Source of the DNA: CAMTUW01 sp947085035
Lineage (GTDB): Bacteria > Actinomycetota > Coriobacteriia > Anaerosomatales > PHET01
Assembly: GCA_947085035.1 (NCBI GenBank)
Contig: CAMTUW010000026.1
Coordinates: 1-26,747, forward strand
Direction of reading: 5' to 3'
Length of the DNA stretch: 26,747 nt
Part shown: positions 16,044-24,223 of the stretch, piece by piece
How positions within the stretch are numbered: position 1 is the first letter of the stretch
Layout: the number at the start of each line of letters is the position of its first letter
Program-made: the position numbers and the translations under genes
The notes under the pieces: model-generated
What the model saw: the letters and a program-made list of their open reading frames with translations, nothing else
The model's database searches: none
Told to the model about the DNA's origin: nothing

Positions 16044-16915
16044 GTCACCGCCTCAGGCGTGCCGTCGGCGGCGATCATCGTGCCGACTCCCTCGTCGGTG
16101 TAGACCTCCAGCAGCAGCGCATGCGGAACCGTGCCGTTCAGGATGTGAGCGCGTCGCACTCCGCCGCGCAGCGCGTGCACGCAGGCGGCCACCTTGGGCA
16201 CCATGCCGCCCTCGAGGCGCCCGGACGCGATCATCTCCTCGGCTTCATCCGGGGAAAGCGCGCTGATCAGCGAGGACTTGTCCGCGAAGTCATCGTAGAG
16301 ACCGTCGACGTCGGTGAGGAAGATGCACTTGTCGGCACCAAGGGCAGCGGCCAGTCGCCCCGCCACGATGTCAGCGTTCACGTTGAAGGAGCCCCCGTCG
16401 TCACCTGCGGCGACGGTGGCCACCACCGGGATGAATCCGTCCTCGATGAGGTTGTCGAGCACGGTCGTGTCGATCTCGGTGACGTCCCCGACGCGGCCCA
16501 GCCGCGGGTCACGCGCGGTGGCCATCACCGTGTTGCCGTCCTCGCCGGACATGCCCACCGCGTAGCGGCCATGAGCGTTGATCGCGCCCACGAGGTCTTT
16601 GTTGACCTTGCCCACGAGCACCATCTTCACGATGTCCATGGCCTCATCACTCGTGACGCGCAAGCCCTCGTGGAACTCGACCTCCATGCCCAGCCGGTGC
16701 ATGAACGCCGTTATCTCGGGGCCGCCGCCGTGTACGACGACCGGGTTCACGCCCACGAGTTTCATCAGCACGATGTCGGCCGCCACGTGATCGCGCAGCA
16801 CGGGGTCGGTCATCGCGGCGCCCCCGTACTTGACGACGACCGTACGCCCCCAGGCGTGTTTGATCCACGGTAGCGCCTCCATGAGGGTCGACGCTTTGGC
16901 GAGCAGGTCCTTCAT
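16040..16915 (-). CDS. argB: Acetylglutamate kinase
   Basis: Phosphorylates N-acetylglutamate, the second step of ornithine synthesis; amino-acid kinase fold, 291 aa. The Gly-rich KYGGAAM (about 29-35), the VHGGGPEI substrate loop (about 61-68) and the FNVNADIVAG region are all present. The product has an extra N-terminal helix before the first strand (LLAKASTLMEALPWI), the feature that in hexameric acetylglutamate kinases confers arginine feedback inhibition, so this enzyme is predicted to be arginine-sensitive. Start ATG 16915 has GGAAGGA about 6 nt upstream. It is 30 bp downstream of argJ and overlaps argD by 4 bp. Confidence 0.97.
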   Translation of the reverse strand: MKDLLAKASTLMEALPWIKHAWGRTVVVKYGGAAMTDPVLRDHVAADIVLMKLVGVNPVVVHGGGPEITAFMHRLGMEVEFHEGLRVTSDEAMDIVKMVLVGKVNKDLVGAINAHGRYAVGMSGEDGNTVMATARDPRLGRVGDVTEIDTTVLDNLIEDGFIPVVATVAAGDDGGSFNVNADIVAGRLAAALGADKCIFLTDVDGLYDDFADKSSLISALSPDEAEEMIASGRLEGGMVPKVAACVHALRGGVRRAHILNGTVPHALLLEVYTDEGVGTMIAADGTPEAVT

Positions 16916-16945
16916 CTTCAGTCCTTCCGATTCTCTTCGGGACGC

Positions 16946-18136
16946 TCAGCTTCGATACTCCCCGTTGATGCGAACGTACTCGTACGAGAGGTCACAGGTG
17001 AGCACGGTGGCAGACGCTGCCCCCACCCCCAGGTCGATGAGCACGTCGACCTCGTCGCGTTTCAGAGCGAGGAGCGCCTCTTCCTCGTCGAAGGGAACCG
17101 CGCCACCGAAACGGCAGACCTCGATACCCGCGAAGGTGATGGCGAGCGATTCCGGGGCGAGCCTCGCGCCACTGCGACCGACCGCTGCCGCGACTCTGCC
17201 CCAGTTCGCGTCGTTACCGAACAACGCCGTCTTGACGAGAAGCGACTCGGCCACAGCGAACGCGGCCTTCTCGGCGTCCGATTCGTCGACGGCCCCGGTG
17301 ACGGTCACGACCACGAGCTTCGTCGCGCCCTCGCCATCGCGGGCGATCATCCGAGAGAGTTCGCTGGTGACCTGTTCGATCACAGAGGCGATCGCGGGGT
17401 AGTCCGCGTGGCCCTCGTCGATGTCGGCTCCGCCCGCGTCACCGCTTGCGAGCAGCACGGCAGCATCGTTGGTCGAGGTGTCGCCGTCGACCGTGACGCG
17501 GTTGAACGTACGGCCGCACGCCATTCGCAACGCGGTGTCACACGCGCCGCTCGTGAGGGGTGCGTCGGTGGTGATCACGGCGAGCATCGTCGCCATGTCC
17601 GGCCTGATCATGCCGCTGCCCTTGGCGATGCCCTCGACCGTGATGAGGCGCCCGGCCACGTCAAGCGTCCGCACCACCCGTTTCGGGAAGGTGTCGGTCG
17701 TCATGATGGCGCTCGCAACCGCTTCCGAGCCCGACGTGTCAAGCGCCGCGACGGCGTCAGTGCATCCCGCGATCACCTTGTCCACCGGCAGGGGCACGCC
17801 GATCACGCCCGTCGAGCAGACGATGACGTCTTGCGTCGCGCATCCCAGCTGGGCCGCGAGCGCCTCTGCGGTCGCGAGCGCGTCTGCCATGCCTTGGACG
17901 CCGGTGCATGCGTTGGCGTTGCCCGCGTTGATGACGACCGCGCGAACCCGCCCATCCGCGATGTGTTCGCGCGACAGATGCACGGGCGCGGCCGCGACGA
18001 GGTTTCGCGTGAAGACGGCGGCAGCGGGCACCGCGCGATCAGCGACTACGAGCGCCAGATCGAGCCTGCCCTTGCGCTTCAGACCGCAAGAGACACCGGC
18101 CGAGCGAAACCCCTTCGGCATGAGTGTGTCGCTCAT
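16946..18136 (-). CDS. argJ: Glutamate N-acetyltransferase (ArgJ)
   Basis: Recycles the acetyl group from N-acetylornithine to glutamate; bifunctional members also make N-acetylglutamate from acetyl-CoA. The 396-aa precursor contains the self-cleavage site MATML at 181-185, with Thr183 as the new N-terminal nucleophile of the beta chain. VINAGNANACTG (68-79) and CSTGVIG (107-113) are typical of the alpha chain. Start ATG 18136 is 1 bp after the argC stop and begins MSDTLMPKGFRSAG; the frame is open upstream but that extension overlaps argC and is not family-like. No argA-type synthase is in the window, so mono- versus bifunctionality cannot be decided here. Confidence 0.97.
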   Translation of the reverse strand: MSDTLMPKGFRSAGVSCGLKRKGRLDLALVVADRAVPAAAVFTRNLVAAAPVHLSREHIADGRVRAVVINAGNANACTGVQGMADALATAEALAAQLGCATQDVIVCSTGVIGVPLPVDKVIAGCTDAVAALDTSGSEAVASAIMTTDTFPKRVVRTLDVAGRLITVEGIAKGSGMIRPDMATMLAVITTDAPLTSGACDTALRMACGRTFNRVTVDGDTSTNDAAVLLASGDAGGADIDEGHADYPAIASVIEQVTSELSRMIARDGEGATKLVVVTVTGAVDESDAEKAAFAVAESLLVKTALFGNDANWGRVAAAVGRSGARLAPESLAITFAGIEVCRFGGAVPFDEEEALLALKRDEVDVLIDLGVGAASATVLTCDLSYEYVRINGEYRS

Positions 18137-18137
18137 C

Positions 18138-19181
18138 TCACACCACCGGCCCGACGGCGAGAAGACCTTCGGTCTCGGGCAGGCCGAAAACGACGTTGAG
18201 GCACTGGATCGCTTGGCTCGAGGCGCCCTTGCCCAGGTTGTCGATCGCGCATGCCGCCACAAGCGTGCGTGTGCGCGAGTCGAAGTGGATCCCAAGCGAC
18301 GCGCGCGCGGTGCCACGCACCTCTGCCGTCGTGGGCATCCTGCCCGGCTCGTGCAGATGCACCAAGGGCTCTGCGACGTACCTGTCGCTGTAGGCGGCGA
18401 GCACTTCGTCCGCGTCCACGCGTGCCGCGATGCCGATGTAGACGGTCGCGAGCAGTCCGCGCGACATCGGTACGAGGTGTGGAGCGAACAACACCGGCAC
18501 CGAGGAACCCGCGGCCGCCGAGAGCACCTGCTCCATCTCGGGAGTATGTCGATGCACGCCCACGTTGTAAGGCGCGAGGGACTCGTTCACGGTGACGAAG
18601 TGCGTCGCTGCGGACACTCCGCGCCCCGCCCCCGTCACGCCGGACTTCGCATCGACGAGGATGCGCGAGCCGTCCCACAGGCCTCCCGCGAGAGCGGGCA
18701 GCGCCGCGAGTACCGTGGCAGTGGGGTAGCAGCCAGGGCACGCCACGAGTCGCGCCTCGGGCAGACGCGAGCGATCGAGCTCCGGCAGGCCGTAGACGGC
18801 TTCGGCGAGCAGCCCTGCTGCGGTGTGCGGCAAGCCGTACCACTTCTCATACGCTGCGGCGTCTGTCAGGCGAAAGTCCGCGGACAAGTCGATGACGCGC
18901 ACGCCGCGATCGAGCAGCGCGGGCACGATACCGAGCGCCGCCGTGTGCGGCACGGCCAGGATGGCGACCTCGGAGCATGTTGCGATCGCGTCAAGGTCGG
19001 GAGCGGTGAAGACGAGATCGTCCACGTGCGCAGCAAGTGCTGGGTAGAGATCGGCCACACTTCGGCCGTTCTCGCTCGTCGACGTGGCGATCGAGAGGCG
19101 CAATGAAGGATGCGACGCGATCCAGCGCATCGCTTCCGCCCCGGTATAGCCAGCAGCTCCAACAACTGTGACATCGACCAC
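18138..19181 (-). CDS. argC: N-acetyl-gamma-glutamyl-phosphate reductase
   Basis: NADPH-dependent reduction of N-acetylglutamyl phosphate to the semialdehyde; 347 aa, type 1 ArgC. The N-terminal Rossmann motif GAAGYTGAE is at 8-16, the catalytic Cys151 sits in ACPGCYPT (147-154), and the conserved HRHTPE segment follows near 217-222. First gene of the arginine operon. Start: GTG at 19181, with GGGG about 5 nt upstream; no in-frame ATG fits better. The leader from the predicted transcription start is only about 25 nt, so control is expected at the promoter rather than by attenuation. Confidence 0.96.
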   Translation of the reverse strand: MVDVTVVGAAGYTGAEAMRWIASHPSLRLSIATSTSENGRSVADLYPALAAHVDDLVFTAPDLDAIATCSEVAILAVPHTAALGIVPALLDRGVRVIDLSADFRLTDAAAYEKWYGLPHTAAGLLAEAVYGLPELDRSRLPEARLVACPGCYPTATVLAALPALAGGLWDGSRILVDAKSGVTGAGRGVSAATHFVTVNESLAPYNVGVHRHTPEMEQVLSAAAGSSVPVLFAPHLVPMSRGLLATVYIGIAARVDADEVLAAYSDRYVAEPLVHLHEPGRMPTTAEVRGTARASLGIHFDSRTRTLVAACAIDNLGKGASSQAIQCLNVVFGLPETEGLLAVGPVV

Positions 19182-19212
19182 GATAACCCCGCTTCCAGTG
19201 ATGATTGCGAGG

Positions 19213-19256
19213 AGTATATGCGTTTCGGATGCATAAAGGCAACGAAATTTGCATAA
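19213..19256 (-). promoter_or_regulatory. argC promoter with ArgR-type operator (ARG boxes)
   Basis: On the minus strand TTGCCT (19242-19237), an 18-nt spacer and TATACT (19218-19213) form a promoter. The spacer and part of the -10 are covered by a palindrome, TATGC-N9-GCATA (19217-19235). A further half site, gcata, is at 19251-19255. The sequence tgcataa recurs exactly 20 bp apart (19230 and 19250), about two helical turns, as expected for tandem ARG boxes bound by hexameric ArgR. Occupation would block RNA polymerase directly. Motifs are seen; binding is inferred. Confidence 0.7.
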
Positions 19257-19281
19257 TCACCGTTGCGGATTCAGGAAATCC

Positions 19282-21699
19282 TCAGTCCCGCAGTCGACCA
19301 TCCACGGCGGCAAGCCCCTTTCGCACGACGCGATCATGCGTGGACTCGACCTCTTCGGTGGTGAGCGTGCGGTCCGGCGCGCGGTATTCCAATGCGAAGG
19401 CCATCGACTTGTACCCCGATTCGATACCCTTGCCTCGGTAGACATCAAACAGCCGCACGCCGTCGAGCAACGTGCCGCCTGCAGAGCGGATCGCCTGTTC
19501 GACGCGGGCCGCCGTGACATCCTCGGCCACCACGATCGCGACATCGAGCTCGACGGCAGGGAACCGAGGGACCTCGCAAAACGGTCGCGCCTCTCGCGCG
19601 GCTCGGATGAGGCGGGCCACATCGAGCTCGAAGGCCACGACCGGACCTGTGGCCTCGAAGCGCTCGAGTACCACCGGGTGTACCTCGCCCAGCCATCCGA
19701 TGACCTCGCCCCCGGCCAACACCTCTGCCGCGCGTCCCGGCTGAAGATGCGCGGGGGCGGCCGGCCGGACCTTGAACTTGGGCACGGCGAACTCGCGCAT
19801 GATGTTCTCGATGATCCCTTTGCCATCGAAGAAATCGAGCTGGACCGGGGCATCGTTCCAGTTGGGCTGGCTCCACGCCCCCGACAGCACACCGCCGAGC
19901 ATGGTGCGCTCTTTGGGCTGCTTGCGCCCTTCGGCCGTCCAGAACACAGCGCCCGTCTCGTAGAGATGCACGTTCGTGACGCCGCGTCGCTGGTTGTACG
20001 AGACGCTGCGCAGCAGCCCCGGAAGGAGCGAGCGCCTCAAAACGGCCTGCTCCGACGAGAGCGGATTGAGTAGCTCGACGAGCACCTCGCCTACGGCGAG
20101 CGGCATGTCAGCGCGGTCTGGATCACCCGGGTCACCGAACGCGTACGTCATCGTCTCGTTCAGGCCGCAGGCGCGCAGGACCTCTCCTAGGCGCACGTGC
20201 TGCTGTTGCTCGGCGAGAAGCCCCCCGACGCGGCCACGACCTGCGGGAAGGGTGGCCTCGACGCCGTCCATGCCGCGGATCCGGAGCACCTCCTCGATAA
20301 GGTCGATCTCGCGTTCGAGGTCGGGGCGAAAGCTCGGGACGGTGACCGAGAGGACATCTGCGTCCTCCTCGACGTCACAGCCGAGCGCGCGCAACACACG
20401 CGCCGCCTCCTCGATCGCGACATCGATGCCGAGAATCGCCCTGAGGCGCGCCATGCGCAGCGTCAACACGCGAGGCGCGGAAGGCGCGGGGTACGCATCG
20501 ATCACGCCGGGAGCGACGTTTCCGCCTGCGACCTCGGCGATGAGCGCCGCCGCGCGATCCAGGGCGGCAACACAGCCTGCGCGGTCCACGACACGCTCGA
20601 AGCGCATGGACGCTTCCGAGACCAGACCGAGTGACCGGCTGGTCCGCGAGATCGAAGCCGAGTCGAAACAGGCCGACTCGAGAAGCACGTCAACGGTCGA
20701 CGCGCTCACCTCGGTCGTCTCGCCGCCCATCACCCCGGCAAGCGCCACTGGTCCGCTCTGATCGCAGATGAGCAGGGTGTCGTCGCGCAGTGTCCGCTTG
20801 ACTCCGTCAAGCGTCGTGAGCATCTCGCCGGGCCGTGCGACACGCACTGATACATCGGCACGTCCCTCGGGCCCGGTCGCAAGCGTGGCGAGGTCGAACG
20901 CGTGAAGCGGCTGACCCAGCTCGAACATCACCAGATTCGTGGCGTCAACGACGTTGCTCACCGTGCGCGCCCCGGCGGCGTTCACCCGATCGGAGAGCCA
21001 CTGCGGCGACGCGCCGACCGTCACGCCCCGGATCACCCGCGCTGCATAGCGAGGGCATAGGTCGGAGTCCTCGATCGTGACCGAACATGCGGCGTCTGCG
21101 CGCTCGCCCGACTCTTGGACGTCGTGGACGGGAGCGTGGGACGCGCGTCCCAAGACAGCGCCCACCTCGCGGGCCACGCCGACCATCGAGAGGCAGTCGG
21201 GGCGATTGGGGGTGACCTCGAGTTCGATGATGGTATCCGCAGCACCATGCCATTGCGCGAACGGTACGCCCACCGGGGCGTCGCTCGGCAGGATCATGAG
21301 CCCGTCGGAATCCGTGCCGAGTCCCAGCTCACTTGCGGAGCAGTTCATGCCCTCGCTCACGACTCCGCGCAGTTTTGCCCGCTTGATCTGGAAGCCGCCG
21401 GGAAGCGTGGCTCCGACCAAGGCGACGGGCACCTTGTCCCCTGCCGCGAAGTTCTGTGCGCCGCACACGATGGTGCGGGGCGTGCCGTCACCCACATCGA
21501 CCGTCGTGACCCAGAGTTTGTCAGCCTCGGGGTGCTTGACTTTGTCCGCGATGAGCCCGATCACCACACCGTCGAGTGTTTCCCCCTCGACGTGAATCGC
21601 CTCGACGGCGGTTCCGGTCATGTCGAGGCGCTCAGCGAGTTCGCGGGGCTCGATGTCCACCGCAACGAGTTCAGTGAGCCACTTCATCGATACGCGCAT
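19282..21699 (-). CDS. pheT: Phenylalanine--tRNA ligase beta subunit
   Basis: Beta chain of the heterotetrameric PheRS, 805 aa, normal full length. Domains in order: N-terminal segment, tRNA-binding (EMAP-like) domain about 40-150, B3/B4 editing domain about 215-375 (removes Tyr mischarged on tRNA-Phe), B5 DNA-binding-like domain about 405-475, a catalytic-like core without active-site motifs, and the C-terminal FDX-ACB anticodon-binding domain (about 709-805). Start ATG 21699: a stop codon is three codons upstream in frame, so the start is this ATG or the fifth codon; only a distant GAAAGG precedes it. It is 38 bp downstream of pheS and shares its T-box-controlled transcript. No terminator is visible before the argC promoter. 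Confidence 0.97.
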   Translation of the reverse strand: MRVSMKWLTELVAVDIEPRELAERLDMTGTAVEAIHVEGETLDGVVIGLIADKVKHPEADKLWVTTVDVGDGTPRTIVCGAQNFAAGDKVPVALVGATLPGGFQIKRAKLRGVVSEGMNCSASELGLGTDSDGLMILPSDAPVGVPFAQWHGAADTIIELEVTPNRPDCLSMVGVAREVGAVLGRASHAPVHDVQESGERADAACSVTIEDSDLCPRYAARVIRGVTVGASPQWLSDRVNAAGARTVSNVVDATNLVMFELGQPLHAFDLATLATGPEGRADVSVRVARPGEMLTTLDGVKRTLRDDTLLICDQSGPVALAGVMGGETTEVSASTVDVLLESACFDSASISRTSRSLGLVSEASMRFERVVDRAGCVAALDRAAALIAEVAGGNVAPGVIDAYPAPSAPRVLTLRMARLRAILGIDVAIEEAARVLRALGCDVEEDADVLSVTVPSFRPDLEREIDLIEEVLRIRGMDGVEATLPAGRGRVGGLLAEQQQHVRLGEVLRACGLNETMTYAFGDPGDPDRADMPLAVGEVLVELLNPLSSEQAVLRRSLLPGLLRSVSYNQRRGVTNVHLYETGAVFWTAEGRKQPKERTMLGGVLSGAWSQPNWNDAPVQLDFFDGKGIIENIMREFAVPKFKVRPAAPAHLQPGRAAEVLAGGEVIGWLGEVHPVVLERFEATGPVVAFELDVARLIRAAREARPFCEVPRFPAVELDVAIVVAEDVTAARVEQAIRSAGGTLLDGVRLFDVYRGKGIESGYKSMAFALEYRAPDRTLTTEEVESTHDRVVRKGLAAVDGRLRD

Positions 21700-21737
21700 G
21701 GTCTACACGCAGCCTTTCGAATCGCAGAGGGTGTCGA

Positions 21738-22799
21738 TCAGAACTGACGGAGGAAGCGCATGTCGCCTTCGACGAGCATCCGCAGGTCCGGCACGTTGTA
21801 CTTGAGCGCGGCGATGCGCTCGACTCCCATGCCGAACGCGAATCCCGTGTGACGCTCGGGGTCGATCCCCACGTAGCCGAACACGTTGGGGTCGACCATC
21901 CCGCAGCCGAGGATCTCGAGCCATCCGCTGTTCTTGCAGAAGCGGCAGCCCGAGCCGGAGCAGATGCCGCACGAGACGTCGACTTCGGCGCTGGGCTCGG
22001 TGAACGGGAAGAAGTGCGGACGGAAACGGGTCTTGCGATCAGGCCCGAACATCTCGTGGACGAAGTGGTCAAGCGTGCCCTTGAGGTCTGTGAAGGTGAT
22101 CCCCTCATCGACCACCAACCCCTCGACCTGCGTGAACTGGGGCAGATGGCTGGGATCAGCGATGTCGCGCCGATAGACCCGACCGGGCGAAAGAACATAG
22201 ATGGGCGGCTTCTCGCGCTCCATGGTGCGGATCTGGACCGGCGACGTCTGGGTGCGCAGCACCACGTCGGACTCGCCCTGGACGACGGCGGCATCACCGG
22301 ACATGTCGCGAATGTAGAACGTGTCCGACTGGGAGCGAGCGGGATGGTCGGGAGGCGTGTTCAGCGCGGTGAAGTTGTAGTAGTCGAGTTCGGCCTCGGG
22401 TCCCTCGGCGACGCGATAGCCCAGCCCGATGAAGATCTCGACGATCTCTTCAGTGATGCGGTTGATGAGGTGCTGCGTGCCGATGGGACGACCACGACCC
22501 GGCAAGGTGACATCGACCGCCTCGACGGTGAGTCTGGTCGTGAGGTCGACGTGGGCCAAGTGGGCGCGACGCTCCTCGAGTGCGTTTTCGATGTCGACGC
22601 GCACTTCGTTGGCGACTTTGCCTACCGCCGGACGCTCCTCGGGCGAGATGGAGCCCAGCCCACGCAAGACCGCGGTGAGCGACCCCTTCTTACCGAGATA
22701 GGCCACCCGCACCGCATCCAGCGCGACGAGGTCACCTGTTTCGCCGACTTCGGCCAACGCGCGTTCGCGCTGTATGTGGAGTTCCTCAGCGACACCCAT
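21738..22799 (-). CDS. pheS: Phenylalanine--tRNA ligase alpha subunit
   Basis: Catalytic alpha chain of PheRS, a class II synthetase, 353 aa. An N-terminal coiled-coil (about 1-90) that grips tRNA-Phe is followed by the catalytic domain. Motif 2 is visible in RPHFFPFTEPSAEVDV, and motif 3 is GFAFGMGVERIA near the C-terminus. Between them is a Cys-rich insert, CGICSGSGCRFCKNSGW, a likely metal-binding knuckle found in many but not all bacterial PheS. The start ATG 22799 lies below the T-box terminator; the purine-rich GAGGAAGG is 11 nt upstream, a rather long spacing. Confidence 0.98.
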   Translation of the reverse strand: MGVAEELHIQRERALAEVGETGDLVALDAVRVAYLGKKGSLTAVLRGLGSISPEERPAVGKVANEVRVDIENALEERRAHLAHVDLTTRLTVEAVDVTLPGRGRPIGTQHLINRITEEIVEIFIGLGYRVAEGPEAELDYYNFTALNTPPDHPARSQSDTFYIRDMSGDAAVVQGESDVVLRTQTSPVQIRTMEREKPPIYVLSPGRVYRRDIADPSHLPQFTQVEGLVVDEGITFTDLKGTLDHFVHEMFGPDRKTRFRPHFFPFTEPSAEVDVSCGICSGSGCRFCKNSGWLEILGCGMVDPNVFGYVGIDPERHTGFAFGMGVERIAALKYNVPDLRMLVEGDMRFLRQF

Positions 22800-23145
22800 C
22801 AGGCGTGCACCCTTCCTCGGTCACAGAATACGAAGGAGCCGCACCTTCCTTCGGGCTGACGCCCAAGGACGAGAGATGCGGCTCCCGCGGTACCACCTTG
22901 GTTGGCCCCACGCGGGACCCACTCACACGCGACCTGTTCTGGTCGCTTCGCGGCCTCACACCGCTTTCGCTCCGATATCGGGGAGTCCGGCTCGCCTACT
23001 CCGCATCATGCGTTTCAGTTCGCAGCTGGTGAAGTGAACCGCCGTGCCCGCGCCCGCAGACCCTTCCAGTCAAGGGGCCCTTCCCTGGTGCGTACGCGAT
23101 TGTGCACGACGTCGTCTTCGTCATCGCTTCATACTGTTCGATTGA
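22800..23145 (-). ncRNA. T-box riboswitch leader of pheST (tRNA-Phe responsive)
   Basis: The minus strand contains the T-box core AAGGTGGTACCGCGGGAGC (22899-22881), which pairs with the acceptor end of uncharged tRNA. It is followed by a terminator that shares the ggagccgca segment. Upstream, gtcgtgc (23110-23104) pairs with gcacggc (23047-23041) as part of stem I. Just 3' of it the sequence GGTTCA offers a UUC (Phe) specifier at 23038-23036, closed by GAAG/CTTC. A 6-bp hairpin, gcgacc/ggtcgc (22929-22946), is a candidate stem III. The genes below encode PheRS, which fits the specifier. The core is unmistakable; the stem I fold is hand-drawn. Confidence 0.9.
22835..22885 (-). terminator. T-box terminator hairpin before pheS
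   Basis: A perfect 9-bp outer stem (ggagccgca/tgcggctcc) encloses a second hairpin (ggg c...gccc flanked by cctt/aagg). The 5' arm is the 3' part of the T-box antiterminator, so the two folds are mutually exclusive. The following U tract is weak (ttcgtattct), so termination may be incomplete. Confidence 0.8.
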
Positions 23146-23543
23146 GCCGAGAGTGTAGCGTGTCCGCCCGAACCTCGCAAAGCGGCGAGCAACCCTCCTA
23201 CGGGAAGTACCGCACGCACGGTACCCGCCACGGCCTTGAGCGGAACAGGGTCGAGATCATCCACGGGATTCGCGTCGCCTCTCGTAGTGACGCTGCCGTC
23301 CGAGCGGACATCGACCACCCGATGCAACACCTGCATCCTGCCAGCTTCACGAATCAACGCGATCGAGTCGGCCTGCGGCTGCGCTCCCCGCTTGACGAAC
23401 ACGAGGTCGCCCGGGAAAAGCGCGGGCTGCATGGACGCCCCTGAGACGCTGAGCGGCTCATAAGCCCCAAGAAGCGGCGCAGCGATGAGAGCGATGACGA
23501 GATACGGAAGAAGCGTCCTCGCGATCAAGCGCACGCTACTCAT
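23121..23543 (-). CDS. SipW-type signal peptidase I (Ser/His, S26B)
   Basis: Membrane-bound signal peptidase, 140 aa. An N-terminal membrane helix (about 8-26) is followed by the catalytic serine in SGASMQPALFPGD (Ser37). The general base is His74 in LHRVVDV, in place of the Lys of ordinary bacterial signal peptidases, and the third box TRGDAN (87-92) completes the ER/archaeal-like SipW type. A hydrophobic stretch near 107-122 may be a second membrane contact. SipW enzymes are usually dedicated to a few neighbouring exported substrates. The start ATG overlaps the stop of the TasA-like gene by 1 bp (TGATG), so the two are almost certainly co-translated and the neighbour is the presumed substrate. 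The 3' end carries the pheST promoter. Confidence 0.88.
   Translation of the reverse strand: MSSVRLIARTLLPYLVIALIAAPLLGAYEPLSVSGASMQPALFPGDLVFVKRGAQPQADSIALIREAGRMQVLHRVVDVRSDGSVTTRGDANPVDDLDPVPLKAVAGTVRAVLPVGGLLAALRGSGGHATLSAQSNSMKR
23152..23180 (-). promoter_or_regulatory. Predicted pheST promoter inside the signal peptidase gene
   Basis: On the minus strand TTGCGA (23180-23175), 17-nt spacer, TACACT (23157-23152). Predicted start near 23145, just above T-box stem I. It lies within the last codons of the upstream signal peptidase gene. The hexamers match 4/6 and 4/6, so this is a moderate prediction. Confidence 0.5.
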
Positions 23544-24028
23544 CAGTAGACCTGCACGGCGTCCACGATGAGCGACACCGTCGCGGAGTCCTTCTGAAGC
23601 GCGTTGCCGGCACTGGCGGGCAGACCGACTTCGAACTGCAGCTCGCCCCGAGCGCCCGGTGCGAGTCGCACCGGGGTGGTGCGCATCGCCGAGAACGGTC
23701 CCGAATACACTTCGGTACCTGCACAGGTCACAGTGCAGGTCAATGCGTTGTAGAACTCGGTGATGCCGGCCTTCCTCGACGCGGTGATGACCACGTCAGA
23801 CGCGAGCGTGCCGGTGTTTATGACGGTCAGGGGCCTGACTGCTACAGACCCGGGGGCAAGCGAGTCGATCGACAGCGGGGCGACAGTGGGCTCGGTCGAG
23901 ATAGCGACGCTGCCGGCCCGAATGACCGAGTTCGCAACCTGCACCTGAGCGGTGAAATAGGCTCCCGCAGATCCAACCATGAGCGCGAGCAGCGCTCCGA
24001 CAACCGTGAGCAATGTTCCTTTGAACAT
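23543..24028 (-). CDS. TasA/camelysin-like exported protein with SipW-type signal peptide
   Basis: Predicted secreted protein, 161 aa. A hydrophobic N-terminus (about 5-23) runs into AYFTAQVQVANSVIRAGSVA, the pattern of SipW-dependent signal peptides (AYF-(S/T)-x... N-x...AG(S/T)). The remainder is beta-rich and Ala/Thr/Val-rich with SLAPGSVAVRPLTVINTGTLASDV, like the TasA/camelysin fold whose Bacillus members form biofilm fibres. One Cys pair (98, 102) could form a disulfide. Start ATG 24028 has GGAGG 6 nt upstream; the frame continues upstream without family-like sequence. Next gene is its probable signal peptidase. Fibre formation is an analogy; the protein may instead be a small surface or fimbrial component. 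Confidence 0.75.
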   Translation of the reverse strand: MFKGTLLTVVGALLALMVGSAGAYFTAQVQVANSVIRAGSVAISTEPTVAPLSIDSLAPGSVAVRPLTVINTGTLASDVVITASRKAGITEFYNALTCTVTCAGTEVYSGPFSAMRTTPVRLAPGARGELQFEVGLPASAGNALQKDSATVSLIVDAVQVY

Positions 24029-24131
24029 GTCGTGCCTCCAGTCTCTTGATGCACGCCGAGGGGAGGCAGTGCGTACATATGGTCGGTCGATGGCGCCCTC
24101 GACCAAGTGCGAGCATGAACCATGAGCCTTA

Positions 24132-24150
24132 CCAGACTCTTGCCAGACTC
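24132..24150. repeat. Two ccagactc repeats 11 bp apart
   Basis: ccagactc occurs at 24132-24139 and 24143-24150, one helical turn apart, about 110 bp upstream of the TasA-like start and just beyond the rplT terminator. A related gagactgg lies near the ribosome site. This could be a regulator binding site for the TasA-like/SipW pair, or chance. No clear -10/-35 pair was found in 24029-24173. Confidence 0.3.
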
Positions 24151-24173
24151 CAACCCCACCAAGAGGCACACGA

Positions 24174-24199
24174 AAGGGCCCCGCACCGGCGGGGCCCTT
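24174..24199 (-). terminator. Intrinsic terminator after rplT
   Basis: Perfect 11-bp stem aagggccccgc/gcggggccctt with a 4-nt loop, followed on the minus strand by tttcgtg. It lies 25 bp after the rplT stop and separates the infC operon from the TasA-like/SipW unit. Confidence 0.85.
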
Positions 24200-24223
24200 C
24201 GAGTCACGACCTATGCGATTCGC

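Noticed and set aside
14943..16103. Long open frame (386 codons) on the plus strand opposite argD
   Set aside because: It is antisense to a clear aminotransferase, has Arg/His/Asp-rich GC-skewed composition and no recognisable domain; long antisense frames are expected at this GC content.
17421..19106. 561-codon plus-strand frame opposite argJ and argC
   Set aside because: It mirrors two well-identified genes, has low-complexity composition and no family motif or ribosome site.
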